Source of the DNA: Blastococcus colisei
GTDB lineage: Bacteria; Actinomycetota; Actinomycetes; Mycobacteriales; Geodermatophilaceae
Direction: 5' to 3'
Assembly: GCF_006717095.1 (NCBI RefSeq)
Contig: NZ_VFQE01000002.1
Location: forward strand, 310,001-374,000
Length of the DNA stretch: 64,000 nt
Every line of letters begins with the position of its first letter. Position 1 is the first letter of the stretch. Made by a program: the position numbers and the translations under genes. This document shows positions 1 to 8,291 of the stretch, one piece after another. The notes under the pieces were generated by a model that did no database searches, was not told the DNA's origin, and was given only the letters and a program-made list of their open reading frames with translations.

Positions 1-32
1 GCCACAGCCCCTTCGAGGAGCGAGTTTAGCGT

Positions 33-77
33 CCCGGCTCCCCGACGCCACCACCGGGGCGGCACCGGGGAGCCGGG
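33..77 (-). terminator. terminator-like hairpin after sepX
   Basis: A perfect 12-bp inverted repeat (CCCGGCTCCCCG at 33-44, complement at 66-77) with a 21-nt loop lies just past the sepX stop codon. No T-run follows on either strand, so it is a GC-rich hairpin that may end or stabilise the galU-glp-rimJ-sepX transcript. Bases 1-32 show nothing I recognise. Confidence 0.5.
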
Positions 78-87
78 TCGTCAGCGA

Positions 88-792
88 TCAGCCGTTGGCC
101 ACCCGGCGGGGCTGGTACTCGTCGATGTCGGCGAAGCCGATGTCGTCGTCGTCCAGACCGACCACGGCGCTGTGCTGCCAGCCGGCCGGGGCCGGCGTGC
201 GGGCGGCGACGATGCGGCCCATCGGGAACGCGTGCACCGGCGCCAGCGGCACGCTCGGGTGCGGCAGCTTCGGCAGGTTCTGCTGCGCCACGGTCTCGTG
301 CAGTTCGACGTCCCGCTGCACGGGCACGGGCGCCGGACGCGGAGCGGGGGTCCGCATCGCCGCGCGGGCCGCGGCACGGGCGGCCCGGCGGGCGGCCAGC
401 CGCTCGCGGCGGGCCACCTTGCGCAGGACCAGCACGTAGCCGACGACGGCGGCGTCGAAGAGCCCCTGCGCCACCCACAGCCACGGGCTGTACACGAGCG
501 CACCGACCAGCGTCAGCGCGGCCAGGGCCACCAGGCCCGCCAGTGTGCGACGCCGGAGGGCGTGCACGTCCACCTGCAGCTCACCACTGGTGCGCAGCAG
601 GTCACGGTCGATCGACACCCGCTCGGTGTCGGCGTGGACGACAGGGTCCACCGCCCGCCGGCGCTGCAGCGTCCGACCGGAGTCAGCCAACCCCAGCTGG
701 CCGGTCCGTGCGTCGCCGCGGGTCACCACCATGGGCACCAGCACGACGAACCACAGCACGACCAGAGCGGCCAAGAGCACGCCCGATCCCAT
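88..792 (-). CDS. sepX: divisome membrane protein SepX/GlpR
   Basis: This 234-residue protein has an N-terminal membrane segment (about residues 4-23), a basic linker, a pair of membrane helices (about 84-101 and 104-123), then an Arg/Ala-rich stretch and an acidic C-terminus ending in VANG. This matches the actinobacterial SepX/GlpR family. In Streptomyces SepX supports the division septum, and in corynebacteria GlpR is the membrane receptor for the gephyrin-like protein Glp. The glp gene lies two genes upstream on the same strand. The ATG at 792 is chosen because the hydrophobic segment begins there and a GGTGG lies just upstream. The reading frame stays open further upstream but encodes low-complexity Arg/Pro sequence. 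The last gene of a conserved four-gene block. Confidence 0.85.
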   Translation of the reverse strand: MGSGVLLAALVVLWFVVLVPMVVTRGDARTGQLGLADSGRTLQRRRAVDPVVHADTERVSIDRDLLRTSGELQVDVHALRRRTLAGLVALAALTLVGALVYSPWLWVAQGLFDAAVVGYVLVLRKVARRERLAARRAARAAARAAMRTPAPRPAPVPVQRDVELHETVAQQNLPKLPHPSVPLAPVHAFPMGRIVAARTPAPAGWQHSAVVGLDDDDIGFADIDEYQPRRVANG

Positions 793-946
793 CCGAACAC
801 CACCTGTCACATGAGTCACTCGCAAGGGCGAGGTTATGCAGCCGAGCGGGCCTGCACCGGGAGGCGCGCGGTGTGTCGCGGATGGATTTCTGGGGCGGCT
901 GTGACGACTGGGGCGTGTCGCACGCGCCGTCCGCCGACCGGCGCGC

Positions 947-1513
947 TCAGCCTGGTATGCGGCGGCGCCAGTGGGTGAGCACGCCGCCGGGCAGGTCCTC
1001 TGCCAGCAGCGCGTAGGAGTAGTGGTCGCGCCAGTCGCCGTCGATGTCCAGGTAGCGGCGGCGCAGCCCCTCCCGCTGGAATCCCAGCCGCTCGACGAGC
1101 CGCTGGCTGGGCAGGTTCTCCGGCCGGATGTCGGCCTCCACCCGGTGCAGCCCCACCTCACCGAACGCGTGGTCGCAGACCAGTGCGACGGCCAGGGACG
1201 CCATTCCGCGCCCGGCCACGGAGCGGTCGATCCAGTAGCCCAGGGATCCCGACCGCAGCGCGCCCCGGACGATGTTGTCCAGCGTCACCTGCCCCGCCAG
1301 CCGGCCTTCGACGCGGACGGCGAACGGCAGCGAGGCGCCCAGGCGGGCCCGTCGGGCGACGACTGCGCGCATCGCGCGGTAGGCCGACGGGCTGTGCCGC
1401 TCCGGCCACGGCACGCCGGTGGTCGGTTCCCAGGGGCTCAGCCAGTTCTGGTTGGCCAGCCGCAGCCGGCTCCACTCCCCCGCGTCCCGCCGCCAGAGCG
1501 GGTGCAGCTCCAC
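947..1513 (-). CDS. rimJ: RimJ-like GNAT N-acetyltransferase
   Basis: A 188-residue GNAT-fold acetyltransferase of the RimJ/RimL group, expected to use acetyl-CoA to modify the N-terminal amine of a ribosomal or other protein. The acetyl-CoA loop and family pattern are visible as the LGYWIDRSVAGRGMAS and NLPSQRLVERLGFQREG stretches (roughly residues 92-107 and 133-149). It sits between glp and sepX, the order known from mycobacteria. The start is uncertain. The GTG at 1513 is the first conventional codon. However, the frame remains open for 17 more codons encoding a HPGWPARL-like stretch typical of the family's N-terminus, which would need a CTG start at 1564 overlapping the end of glp. Confidence 0.82.
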   Translation of the reverse strand: MELHPLWRRDAGEWSRLRLANQNWLSPWEPTTGVPWPERHSPSAYRAMRAVVARRARLGASLPFAVRVEGRLAGQVTLDNIVRGALRSGSLGYWIDRSVAGRGMASLAVALVCDHAFGEVGLHRVEADIRPENLPSQRLVERLGFQREGLRRRYLDIDGDWRDHYSYALLAEDLPGGVLTHWRRRIPG

Positions 1514-1565
1514 GGGACCCGAGGCCAGCCGGGCCGGCCAGCCGGGGTGCAGGGTGGGATCCAGC

Positions 1566-3011
1566 TCAGCCGCCGAGCAGCAGCGGCATCACGGTGACCA
1601 GGCCGCCCGCGGCGACCTCCGTGACGTCCTCGTCGATGACGATCAGGCAGTTGGCGCGGGCCATGCGCGCCAGCAGCGCGTCGGTGCCGTCGCCCACCGG
1701 CTCGACGACGTACCCGCCGTCCGGGTGGCGCATGACCGTGCCGTGCAGGTACTGGCGGTATCCCAGGGGGGAGACGAGCTGCTGGCCGGCGACCGCCTGC
1801 ACGGTGCGGCGGAACAGCTGGCGCTTGCCCAGCATCAGGCGGATCGCGGGCCGGACGAACACCTCGAACGCCACCAGGGCCGCCACCGGCTCACCCGGGA
1901 TGCAGATGACCGGGATCTCGTCGCGGCCCAGCCGGCCGAAGCCCTGCGACGGCCCCGGGTGCATCGTCACCTGGCGGAAGCGCATGTCGCCCAGCTCGGT
2001 GAGCGCCTCCTGGACCTGGTCGAATCCGCCGGTGGCGAACGTCCCGGCGACGAGCACCAGGTCGCTGCGCAGCAGCTGGCTCTCCAGCACCTCGCTCAAC
2101 CGCCGGGGGTCGCTCGGCAGGATGCCCGACCGGTAGGCCTCGGCGCCCGCGTCACGGGCGGCCGCGGCGAGCGCGTAGCTGTTGACGTCCACGACCTGAC
2201 CCGGCGAGGGCACCGTGCCGACGTCGACCAGCTCCGTACCGGCGGAGAGGACGGCGATGCGCGGTCGCGGACGGACCAGCACGCGCTCGCGGCCGACGGC
2301 TGCCAGCAGGCTGATCTGCGCCGGCCCGATCGGCGTGCCGACCTGCACCGCGGGGTCGCCGGGCGCCACGTCGTCCCCCGTCCGGCGGACGTAGCTGCCG
2401 GCCGGTGGCCCGGCGTGCACGGCGACCCGCACCGTCCCCTGGTCGGTCCAGACGGCGGGGACGACGACGTCGGCCCCGGCCGGGAGCATCGCGCCGGCGG
2501 CCACCTTGAGCGCGAGGCCCGGGCCGATCGAGGAGGGGGCGCTGGCCCCCGCGACGCTCTCCCCGACCACGGCCAGCTCGACCGGCGCCTGCGGGAGCGC
2601 GGCCTCGACGTCCTCGGCCCGGGCGGCGTAGCCGTCCAGCGCCGCCTGGTCGAAGGCCGGCAGGGCCCGCTGGCTGGCGACCTCCTCGGCGCAGAGCAGT
2701 CCCTGCGCGTCCAGGACGGCGAGCTCGATGGGGTGCGGCTGGGGCACCGCGGCCAGGATCTCGTCGAGGTGGCGCTCGACCGTGCAGATCCGGTCGAGCG
2801 GCACCGACTCGGTCGCCGGGAGCGGGATGGGGCCCTCGACGACGTCCCGTGGACCGGGCACGGGACGGGACGGCGTCACGACGCGCGCGCCCGGCCTCGT
2901 GAGCGGGCCGCTCCGGCGGGGCACCGCCATCGCCATGTCGACCTGCGCGGTGTCCCGGTTCCCCCGGTAGGCACCGCCCGCGCCGTCCTCGCCGTCGATC
3001 TGACCGCTCAT
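1566..3011 (-). CDS. glp: gephyrin-like MoeA-family protein Glp
   Basis: A 481-residue MoeA/gephyrin-family protein: about 70 residues of disordered N-terminus, a MoeA N-terminal region (FDQAALDGYA motif near residue 130), a MoCF-type domain (AVLSAGTELVDVG) and a MoeA C-terminal domain. True MoeA inserts molybdate into molybdopterin. The copy next to sepX/glpR in corynebacteria (Glp) instead binds FtsZ and the GlpR receptor in division. The MoCF loop that usually reads GGVSVG here reads AGTFATGG, which fits a divergent, possibly non-catalytic paralogue. ATG 3011 is preferred because longer starts would run into galU. A molybdopterin-synthesis role is not excluded from sequence alone. Confidence 0.8.
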   Translation of the reverse strand: MSGQIDGEDGAGGAYRGNRDTAQVDMAMAVPRRSGPLTRPGARVVTPSRPVPGPRDVVEGPIPLPATESVPLDRICTVERHLDEILAAVPQPHPIELAVLDAQGLLCAEEVASQRALPAFDQAALDGYAARAEDVEAALPQAPVELAVVGESVAGASAPSSIGPGLALKVAAGAMLPAGADVVVPAVWTDQGTVRVAVHAGPPAGSYVRRTGDDVAPGDPAVQVGTPIGPAQISLLAAVGRERVLVRPRPRIAVLSAGTELVDVGTVPSPGQVVDVNSYALAAAARDAGAEAYRSGILPSDPRRLSEVLESQLLRSDLVLVAGTFATGGFDQVQEALTELGDMRFRQVTMHPGPSQGFGRLGRDEIPVICIPGEPVAALVAFEVFVRPAIRLMLGKRQLFRRTVQAVAGQQLVSPLGYRQYLHGTVMRHPDGGYVVEPVGDGTDALLARMARANCLIVIDEDVTEVAAGGLVTVMPLLLGG

Positions 3012-3040
3012 CCTGCCGATGGTGCCCTTGTCGGAGCCGG

Positions 3041-3973
3041 TCAGGACGACGACGCGCCCTCGGCAGGGAGGTCGGCGACGAACTCGCGCAGCCACGAGCG
3101 CAGCGGCGGGCCCAGATCGTCGCGCTCGGTGGCCAGCCGGACGACCGCCTTGAGGTAGTCCAGCCGGTCGCCGGTGTCGTAACGCCGTCCGCTGAAGACG
3201 ACACCGTGGACGGGCTCGCCACGCTCGACGAGGGTGGCCAGCGCGTCGGTCAGCTGGATCTCCCCGCCGCGGCCGGGCGCGGTCTCCCGCAGCACCTCGA
3301 AGACCGATGGCGACAGCACGTAGCGGCCGATGATCGCCAGGCTGCTCGGCGCCTCGTCGATCGGCGGCTTCTCGACCAGGCCGGTCACGCGGACCACCTC
3401 GTCGCCGTCGACGGCCGCGTGGGCGCCGGGCTCGATCGCCACGGCGCCGTACTTGTCGATGTTCTCCCGGCCCACGTCGAGCAGGGCGATCACCGACCCG
3501 CCGTGCTCGGCCTGCACGGCGAGCATGTGCTCGAGCAGGTGGTCGCGGGCGTCGATCAGGTCGTCACCGAGCAGCACCGCGAACGGTTCGTCCCCGACGA
3601 ACGCCGCGGCCTGGAGCACCGCATGGCCCAGGCCCTTGGCCTCGCCCTGCCGCACGAAGTGGACCTGCGCCACGTCGGTGGACTCCTGCACCGCGGCCAG
3701 CCGGCCGGCGTCGCCCTTCTTCTCCAGGGCGGTCTCGAGCTCGGGGTGGCGGTCGAAGAAGTCTTCGATGGCGGCCTTGTTCCGGCCGGTGACCATCAGC
3801 ACCTCGGGCAGCCCGGCGCGCGCGGCCTCCTCGACGATGTACTGCAGCGCCGGCCGGTCGACCACCGGCAGCAGTTCCTTGGGCACGGCCTTGGTCGCCG
3901 GCAGGAAGCGGGTCCCCATCCCGGCGACGGGGATGACGGCCTTGCGTGCCGGGCGGGCGGAAGGGCTGGTCAC
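3041..3973 (-). CDS. galU: UTP-glucose-1-phosphate uridylyltransferase
   Basis: GalU converts glucose-1-phosphate and UTP to UDP-glucose for cell-envelope glycans, trehalose and glycogen. The 310-residue length is usual, and the nucleotidyltransferase signature begins at residue 18 (GMGTRFLPATKAVPKE). The downstream VEKP and GEIQLTDAL motifs are also present. First gene of the minus-strand galU-glp-rimJ-sepX block, ending 29 bp before the glp start, so the genes are probably co-transcribed. A 117-bp gap separates it from the divergent transporter gene. Confidence 0.96.
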   Translation of the reverse strand: MTSPSARPARKAVIPVAGMGTRFLPATKAVPKELLPVVDRPALQYIVEEAARAGLPEVLMVTGRNKAAIEDFFDRHPELETALEKKGDAGRLAAVQESTDVAQVHFVRQGEAKGLGHAVLQAAAFVGDEPFAVLLGDDLIDARDHLLEHMLAVQAEHGGSVIALLDVGRENIDKYGAVAIEPGAHAAVDGDEVVRVTGLVEKPPIDEAPSSLAIIGRYVLSPSVFEVLRETAPGRGGEIQLTDALATLVERGEPVHGVVFSGRRYDTGDRLDYLKAVVRLATERDDLGPPLRSWLREFVADLPAEGASSS

Positions 3974-4090
3974 CCGGGCAGCGTAGCCAGCCCGGCGGGC
4001 GGACGCCGGGGGCCCGAGGCGCTGGCAGGCGCTACCGCTCGGTCACTGGGAGAGTGAACGCGCCCATCCGCCGACGTCGTGGGAGCGACC

Positions 4091-5458
4091 GTGTCCCCTG
4101 AGATCGTCACCATCATCGCGCTGGTCGTGATCTTCGCGATCGCCACGTTCCTGCCCATCAACATGGGCGCGCTGGCCTTCGTCGCCGCCTTCGTCGTCGG
4201 CACCCTCTCGGTGGGGCTGGACACCGACGAGATCATCGGCGGCTTCCCGGCGGGGCTGGTGCTGACCCTGATCGGGGTCACCTACCTGTTCGCCATCGCG
4301 CAGAACAACGGCACCGTCGACCTGCTGGTCAGGGGCGCGGTGAGGATGGTCGGCGGCCACGTCGCGGCCATCCCGTGGATCATGTTCTTCGTCACCGCGG
4401 TGCTCACCGCGATCGGAGCGCTCTCCCCTGCCGCGGTCGCGATCATCGCGCCGATCGCGCTCACCTTCGCCGCGCGGCACGGGATCAGCCCGCTGCTGAT
4501 GGGCATGATGGTGATCCACGGCGCGCAGGGTGGCGGCTTCTCCCCCATCAGCGTCTACGGCGTCACGGTCAACACGATCGTGGAGGACGAGGGCCTGCCG
4601 AGCAGCCCGCTCGCGGTCTTCCTCGGCGCGCTGTTCTTCAACATCGCCATCGCCGTGGTGCTGTTCTTCGTCCTCGGCGGTCGCAAGCTGATCGGCCGCA
4701 AGGTGGACACCCACGCGGACACGGCCGCCGCGACCACGACCGCCGCGGCTGCGCAGGCGCACGGCACCGAGGTACGCGGGCACGGCGCCGCCCCCGGCCC
4801 GGCCGTCGGTGGAGACCCTGCCGATGACGCTGACCACGTCCACCCCGACCGGCCGGAACCGGTGCGCTTCGAGCAGATCCTCACGCTCGTCGGGCTCGTC
4901 GTGGTCGCCGTCCTCGCGCTGGCCTTCGACCTGGACATCGGCTTCGTGGCCATCACCGTCGCCGTCGTCCTCGCGCTGTTCTCGGCCAAGCAGCACAAGG
5001 GCGCGGTGAGCCAGATCAGCTGGTCGACCGTCCTGCTCATCGCCGGCGTGCTGACGTTCGTGTCCGTCCTGGAGGCGGCCGGCACGATCGACTACGTCGG
5101 CGACGCGGTCATCGGGCTCGGGGTGCCGCTCGTGATCGCCCTCCTCCTGGCCTACATCGGAGGGGTGGTGTCGGCCTTCGCGTCGTCGACGGCGATCATC
5201 GGTGTCGCCATCCTGCTCGCGGTGCCGTTCCTGGAGGCCGGGGACATCAGCGCCGTGGGTGTGGTGGTCGCCCTGTCCGTGGCCTCGACCATCGTCGACG
5301 TGAGCCCGTTCTCCACGAACGGTGCGCTCGTCCTGGCCGCGGCACAGGACGTCGACAAGGACCGCTTCTACAAGCAGATCCTCGGCTACGCCGCGATCGT
5401 CGTCGCCGCCGGGCCGTTCCTGGCCTGGCTGGTCTTCGTCGTCCCCGGCTGGCTGTGA
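4091..5458 (+). CDS. MatC-like dicarboxylate permease
   Basis: A 455-residue polytopic membrane protein with two hydrophobic halves separated by a charged His/Asp-rich loop (about residues 215-260). The N-terminal half resembles the MatC dicarboxylate carrier N-terminus of the SLC13/ion-transporter superfamily, whose rhizobial member was described as a malonate carrier. The GTG at 4091 is chosen over one 12 bp upstream because GGGAG lies 5 nt before it. It is followed after 16 bp by a CoA-transferase gene and then a fused carboxyltransferase, so it probably imports the acid those enzymes use. Malonate or a related dicarboxylate is the best guess; the substrate is inferred from family only. 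Confidence 0.8.
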   Translation: MSPEIVTIIALVVIFAIATFLPINMGALAFVAAFVVGTLSVGLDTDEIIGGFPAGLVLTLIGVTYLFAIAQNNGTVDLLVRGAVRMVGGHVAAIPWIMFFVTAVLTAIGALSPAAVAIIAPIALTFAARHGISPLLMGMMVIHGAQGGGFSPISVYGVTVNTIVEDEGLPSSPLAVFLGALFFNIAIAVVLFFVLGGRKLIGRKVDTHADTAAATTTAAAAQAHGTEVRGHGAAPGPAVGGDPADDADHVHPDRPEPVRFEQILTLVGLVVVAVLALAFDLDIGFVAITVAVVLALFSAKQHKGAVSQISWSTVLLIAGVLTFVSVLEAAGTIDYVGDAVIGLGVPLVIALLLAYIGGVVSAFASSTAIIGVAILLAVPFLEAGDISAVGVVVALSVASTIVDVSPFSTNGALVLAAAQDVDKDRFYKQILGYAAIVVAAGPFLAWLVFVVPGWL

Positions 5459-5474
5459 GCGAACGGAGCAGCAC

Positions 5475-6653
5475 ATGGCTGGACCACTGGACGGCGTCCT
5501 CGTCGTCGACCTGACCCGGGCCCTCGCCGGGCCGCACGCGGCGATGATGCTCGGCGACCTCGGCGCCCGCGTGATCAAGGTGGAGAACCCGGGCAGCGGG
5601 GACGACACCCGCGGCTGGGGGCCGCCGTTCGTGCAGCCCGAGGGAGCGGACCGGGAGTCGACGTACTTCCTGTCGACCAACAAGAACAAGGAGTCGATCA
5701 CCCTCGACCTCAAGGACGAGGCCGACAAGGCGACGCTCACCGAGCTGCTGCGCCGGGCCGACGTGCTGATGGAGAACTTCCGGCCGGGAACGCTGGCGCG
5801 GCTCGGGTTCGGCACCGACGTCCTGGCCGAGCTCAACCCGCGGCTGGTGACGCTGGCGATCAGCGGCTTCGGCCACGACGGCCCGGAGGGTGGGCGTGCC
5901 GGCTACGACCAGATCGCCCAGGGCGAGGGCGGGCTGATGTCGCTCACCGGCTCCGGGCCGGAGGACCCGCAGCGGGTCGGCGTCCCCATCGGTGACCTGC
6001 TGGCCGGCATGTACGGCGCCTACGGCGTGCTCGCCGCCCTCATGGAGCGCGAGCGCACCGGCCGGGGGCAGGTCGTGCGCACCTCGCTGCTCGCGGCGAT
6101 CGTCGGCGTGCACGCCTTCCAGGGGACGGCGTGGACGGTGGCCGGGAAGGTCGGCCGCGCGCAGGGCAACCACCACCCCTCGATCGCGCCGTACGGCCTC
6201 TTCCACTGCGCCGACGGCAGCGTGCAGGTGGCCTGCGCCAGCGAGTCGCTGTGGCGGAAGCTCTGCGCCGAGTTCGGCTTCGACCCCGAGGCGCCCGGCA
6301 TGGCGACCAACGGCGAGCGCGTGGAGAACCGGGACCGGGTGATCGGGCTCCTCGAGGAGGCGTTCGCGCAGATCGACGCGGAGGACCTGCTGGCCCGGCT
6401 GAACAAGGTCGGCATCCCAGCGGGCAAGGTGCGCACGATCGACGAGGTCTACGGCTGGGACCAGGCGCTGTCCCAGGGCCTGCTGGTCGACGTCGACCAC
6501 GCCACCCTCGGCCGGCTGCAGCTGCCCGGCCCACCGCTGCGGTTCTTCGCGCCGAGTCCGGACGGCGAGACCGAGACGACCCGCCGCGAGCACACCGCTC
6601 CCCCGGTGCTGGGTGCCGACGGCGACGCGATCCGCGCCTGGCTGGACTCGTGA
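5475..6653 (+). CDS. CaiB/BaiF-family CoA-transferase
   Basis: A 392-residue family III CoA-transferase, which moves CoA between carboxylic acids via an aspartyl-CoA thioester. The N-terminus (LDGVLVVDLTRALAGPHAAM) and the IGDLLAGMYGA segment are characteristic; Asp174 in that segment is the expected catalytic aspartate. ATG 5475 follows a GGAG. The stop overlaps the start of the next gene by 4 nt, so translation is coupled. In this operon it probably activates the acid imported by the upstream permease, for example acid plus acetyl- or succinyl-CoA giving acyl-CoA for the carboxyltransferase. Confidence 0.9.
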   Translation: MAGPLDGVLVVDLTRALAGPHAAMMLGDLGARVIKVENPGSGDDTRGWGPPFVQPEGADRESTYFLSTNKNKESITLDLKDEADKATLTELLRRADVLMENFRPGTLARLGFGTDVLAELNPRLVTLAISGFGHDGPEGGRAGYDQIAQGEGGLMSLTGSGPEDPQRVGVPIGDLLAGMYGAYGVLAALMERERTGRGQVVRTSLLAAIVGVHAFQGTAWTVAGKVGRAQGNHHPSIAPYGLFHCADGSVQVACASESLWRKLCAEFGFDPEAPGMATNGERVENRDRVIGLLEEAFAQIDAEDLLARLNKVGIPAGKVRTIDEVYGWDQALSQGLLVDVDHATLGRLQLPGPPLRFFAPSPDGETETTRREHTAPPVLGADGDAIRAWLDS

Positions 6654-8179
6654 CGGCGAAACCCGCCCGGCTCGACGCCCGGTCGCTGCGGGACCTGGTG
6701 CTGGATCCCGCGTCGTGGCAGTCCTGGGACGCCCCGGTCGTCCGCCCCGAGGTGTCGGAGGACTACGCCGGCGAGCTGGCGGCGGCAGAGGAGAAGTCGC
6801 GGCAGGACGAGGCGATCATCACCGGCGAAGGACGACTGCGCGGCCGTCGTGTCGCCGTCGTCGCCGGTGAGTTCGGGTTCCTGGCCGGCTCGATCGGCGT
6901 CGCCGCCGCCGAGCGGCTGATCGCCGCCGTGGAGCGCGCGACGGACGAGGGGCTGCCGCTGCTGGCCGCCCCGGTGTCCGGCGGCACCCGGATGCAGGAG
7001 GGGACCGTCGCCTTCCTGCAGATGATCGGGATCACCGCGGCCATCGCCCGGCACAAGGAGGCCGGGCTGCCCTACCTGGTCTACCTGCGCAATCCCACCT
7101 TCGGCGGCGTGCTCGCCTCGTGGGGCTCGCTCGGCCACGTCACCATCGCCGAGCCCGGCGCGGCCATCGGGTTCCTCGGGCCGCGCGTCTACCAGGCCCT
7201 CTACGGCGAGCCGTTCCCCGAGAACGTGCAGACCGCCGAGCACCTCGCCGAACGGGGGCTCATCGACGCCGTCGTCCCGCACGAGGAGGTCGGCGATGTC
7301 GCCGACCGGGCCCTGCGCGTGCTGGCCGCGCGCCAGACCTGGCACACCGACGTCAGCGGCGCCGAGCGGCCGACACCCGAGGACGGCACCGACGCCGACG
7401 ACCCCGAGGACCACCGCACCGCCTGGGAGGTCGTGACCGCCTCCCGGCGGGAGGACCGGCCGGGCGTGCGGCGGCTGCTGCGGACGGCGGCCACCGACGT
7501 CGTGGGGCTGTCGGGCACCGGCGCCGGTGAGAAGGACCCCGGCCTGCTCCTGGCCCTGGCCCGCTTCGGCGGCGCGCCCTGCGTCGTGCTCGGCCAGGAC
7601 CGTCGGGGCCAGTCGATGTCGGCCCCGCTGGGACCCGCGGCCCTGCGGGAGGCCCGGCGCGGGATGCACCTGGCCGAGGAGCTGCGGCTGCCGCTGCTGA
7701 CCCTCATCGACACGCCCGGTGCCGCGTTGTCCCGCGAGGCCGAGGAGGGCGGGCTGGCCGGCGAGATCGCCCGCTGCCTGCACGACCTCGTGGTGCTCAA
7801 GGCGCCGACGCTGGCGGTGCTGCTCGGCCAGGGCACCGGCGGTGGCGCGCTCGCGCTGGTGCCCGCCGACCGCGTCCTGGCGGCCGCGAACGGCTGGCTG
7901 GGTCCGCTGCCTCCGGAGGGTGCCAGCGCGATCGTCCACCGCGACATCACGCACGCCGGGGAGATGGCCGCGGCGCAGGGGGTCCGGGCGACGGACCTGT
8001 GGCGGGCCGGCATCGTCGACCGGGTGGTGCCCGAGCGGCCCGACGCCGCCGACGAGCCCAACGAGTTCTGCCTCCGCCTCGGGCGGGTGCTCGGTGAGGA
8101 ACTGGCCGGTCTGCTCGGCCGCGACGACACCGAGCGCTTCCGCAGCCGCCTCCACCGGTACCGCCACCTCGGCCGCTGA
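6650..8179 (+). CDS. fused acyl-CoA carboxyltransferase / decarboxylase-like protein
   Basis: A 509-residue protein with two crotonase-like carboxyltransferase halves in one chain. An AccD-like half (about residues 30-240) contains GEFGFLAGSIGVAAAERL and GGTRMQEG, and an AccA-like half (about 260-500) contains LTLIDTPGA and GQGTGGGALAL. No biotin carboxylase or biotinyl-domain gene lies nearby. The two halves also resemble the MdcD and MdcE subunits of biotin-independent malonate decarboxylase. Starting at the GTG that overlaps the preceding stop, it is translationally coupled to the CoA-transferase. With a MatC-type permease this suggests a route from malonate-like acids to acyl-CoA with loss of CO2. 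Biotin-dependent carboxylation with subunits encoded elsewhere is the alternative. Confidence 0.75.
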   Translation: MTAKPARLDARSLRDLVLDPASWQSWDAPVVRPEVSEDYAGELAAAEEKSRQDEAIITGEGRLRGRRVAVVAGEFGFLAGSIGVAAAERLIAAVERATDEGLPLLAAPVSGGTRMQEGTVAFLQMIGITAAIARHKEAGLPYLVYLRNPTFGGVLASWGSLGHVTIAEPGAAIGFLGPRVYQALYGEPFPENVQTAEHLAERGLIDAVVPHEEVGDVADRALRVLAARQTWHTDVSGAERPTPEDGTDADDPEDHRTAWEVVTASRREDRPGVRRLLRTAATDVVGLSGTGAGEKDPGLLLALARFGGAPCVVLGQDRRGQSMSAPLGPAALREARRGMHLAEELRLPLLTLIDTPGAALSREAEEGGLAGEIARCLHDLVVLKAPTLAVLLGQGTGGGALALVPADRVLAAANGWLGPLPPEGASAIVHRDITHAGEMAAAQGVRATDLWRAGIVDRVVPERPDAADEPNEFCLRLGRVLGEELAGLLGRDDTERFRSRLHRYRHLGR

Positions 8180-8193
8180 GCCGCGCCGGTCGA

Positions 8194-8252
8194 CGATCAG
8201 GTTCCCTGATCGAACTGGGTCCTCCCTCGCCGTCGACCGCGAGGGAGGACCC
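8194..8252. repeat. paired palindromic repeat, copy 1 (hairpins A and B)
   Basis: Two adjacent hairpins between convergent genes. Hairpin A is CGATCAGG / CCTGATCG (8194-8201 with 8205-8212, 3-nt loop). Hairpin B is GGGTCCTCCCTCGC with its perfect complement (8217-8230 with 8239-8252, 8-nt loop CGTCGACC). A degraded half-B follows to about 8273. Related copies occur at 55343-55423 and around the IS element at 57648-59336. The location between two gene ends suits a terminator or a REP-like mobile palindrome. Confidence 0.85.
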
Positions 8253-8291
8253 GAAATGGCGAGGTAGGACCCCTCGGATCCGCCGCGCCCG

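Noticed and set aside
1-32. tRNA or tmRNA 3' end at the window start
   Set aside because: A CCACCA-like string follows the hairpin arm, but no T-arm or TTCGA motif is present on either strand.
793-1161. Long in-frame N-terminal extension of SepX
   Set aside because: The extra residues are Arg/Pro/Ser-rich, overlap rimJ antisense, and precede the natural hydrophobic N-terminus.
4043-5836. Long antisense frame opposite the permease and CoA-transferase
   Set aside because: Its translation is low-complexity Asp/Glu/Arg/His, as expected for an antisense shadow; the plus-strand genes have clear domains and coupled starts.
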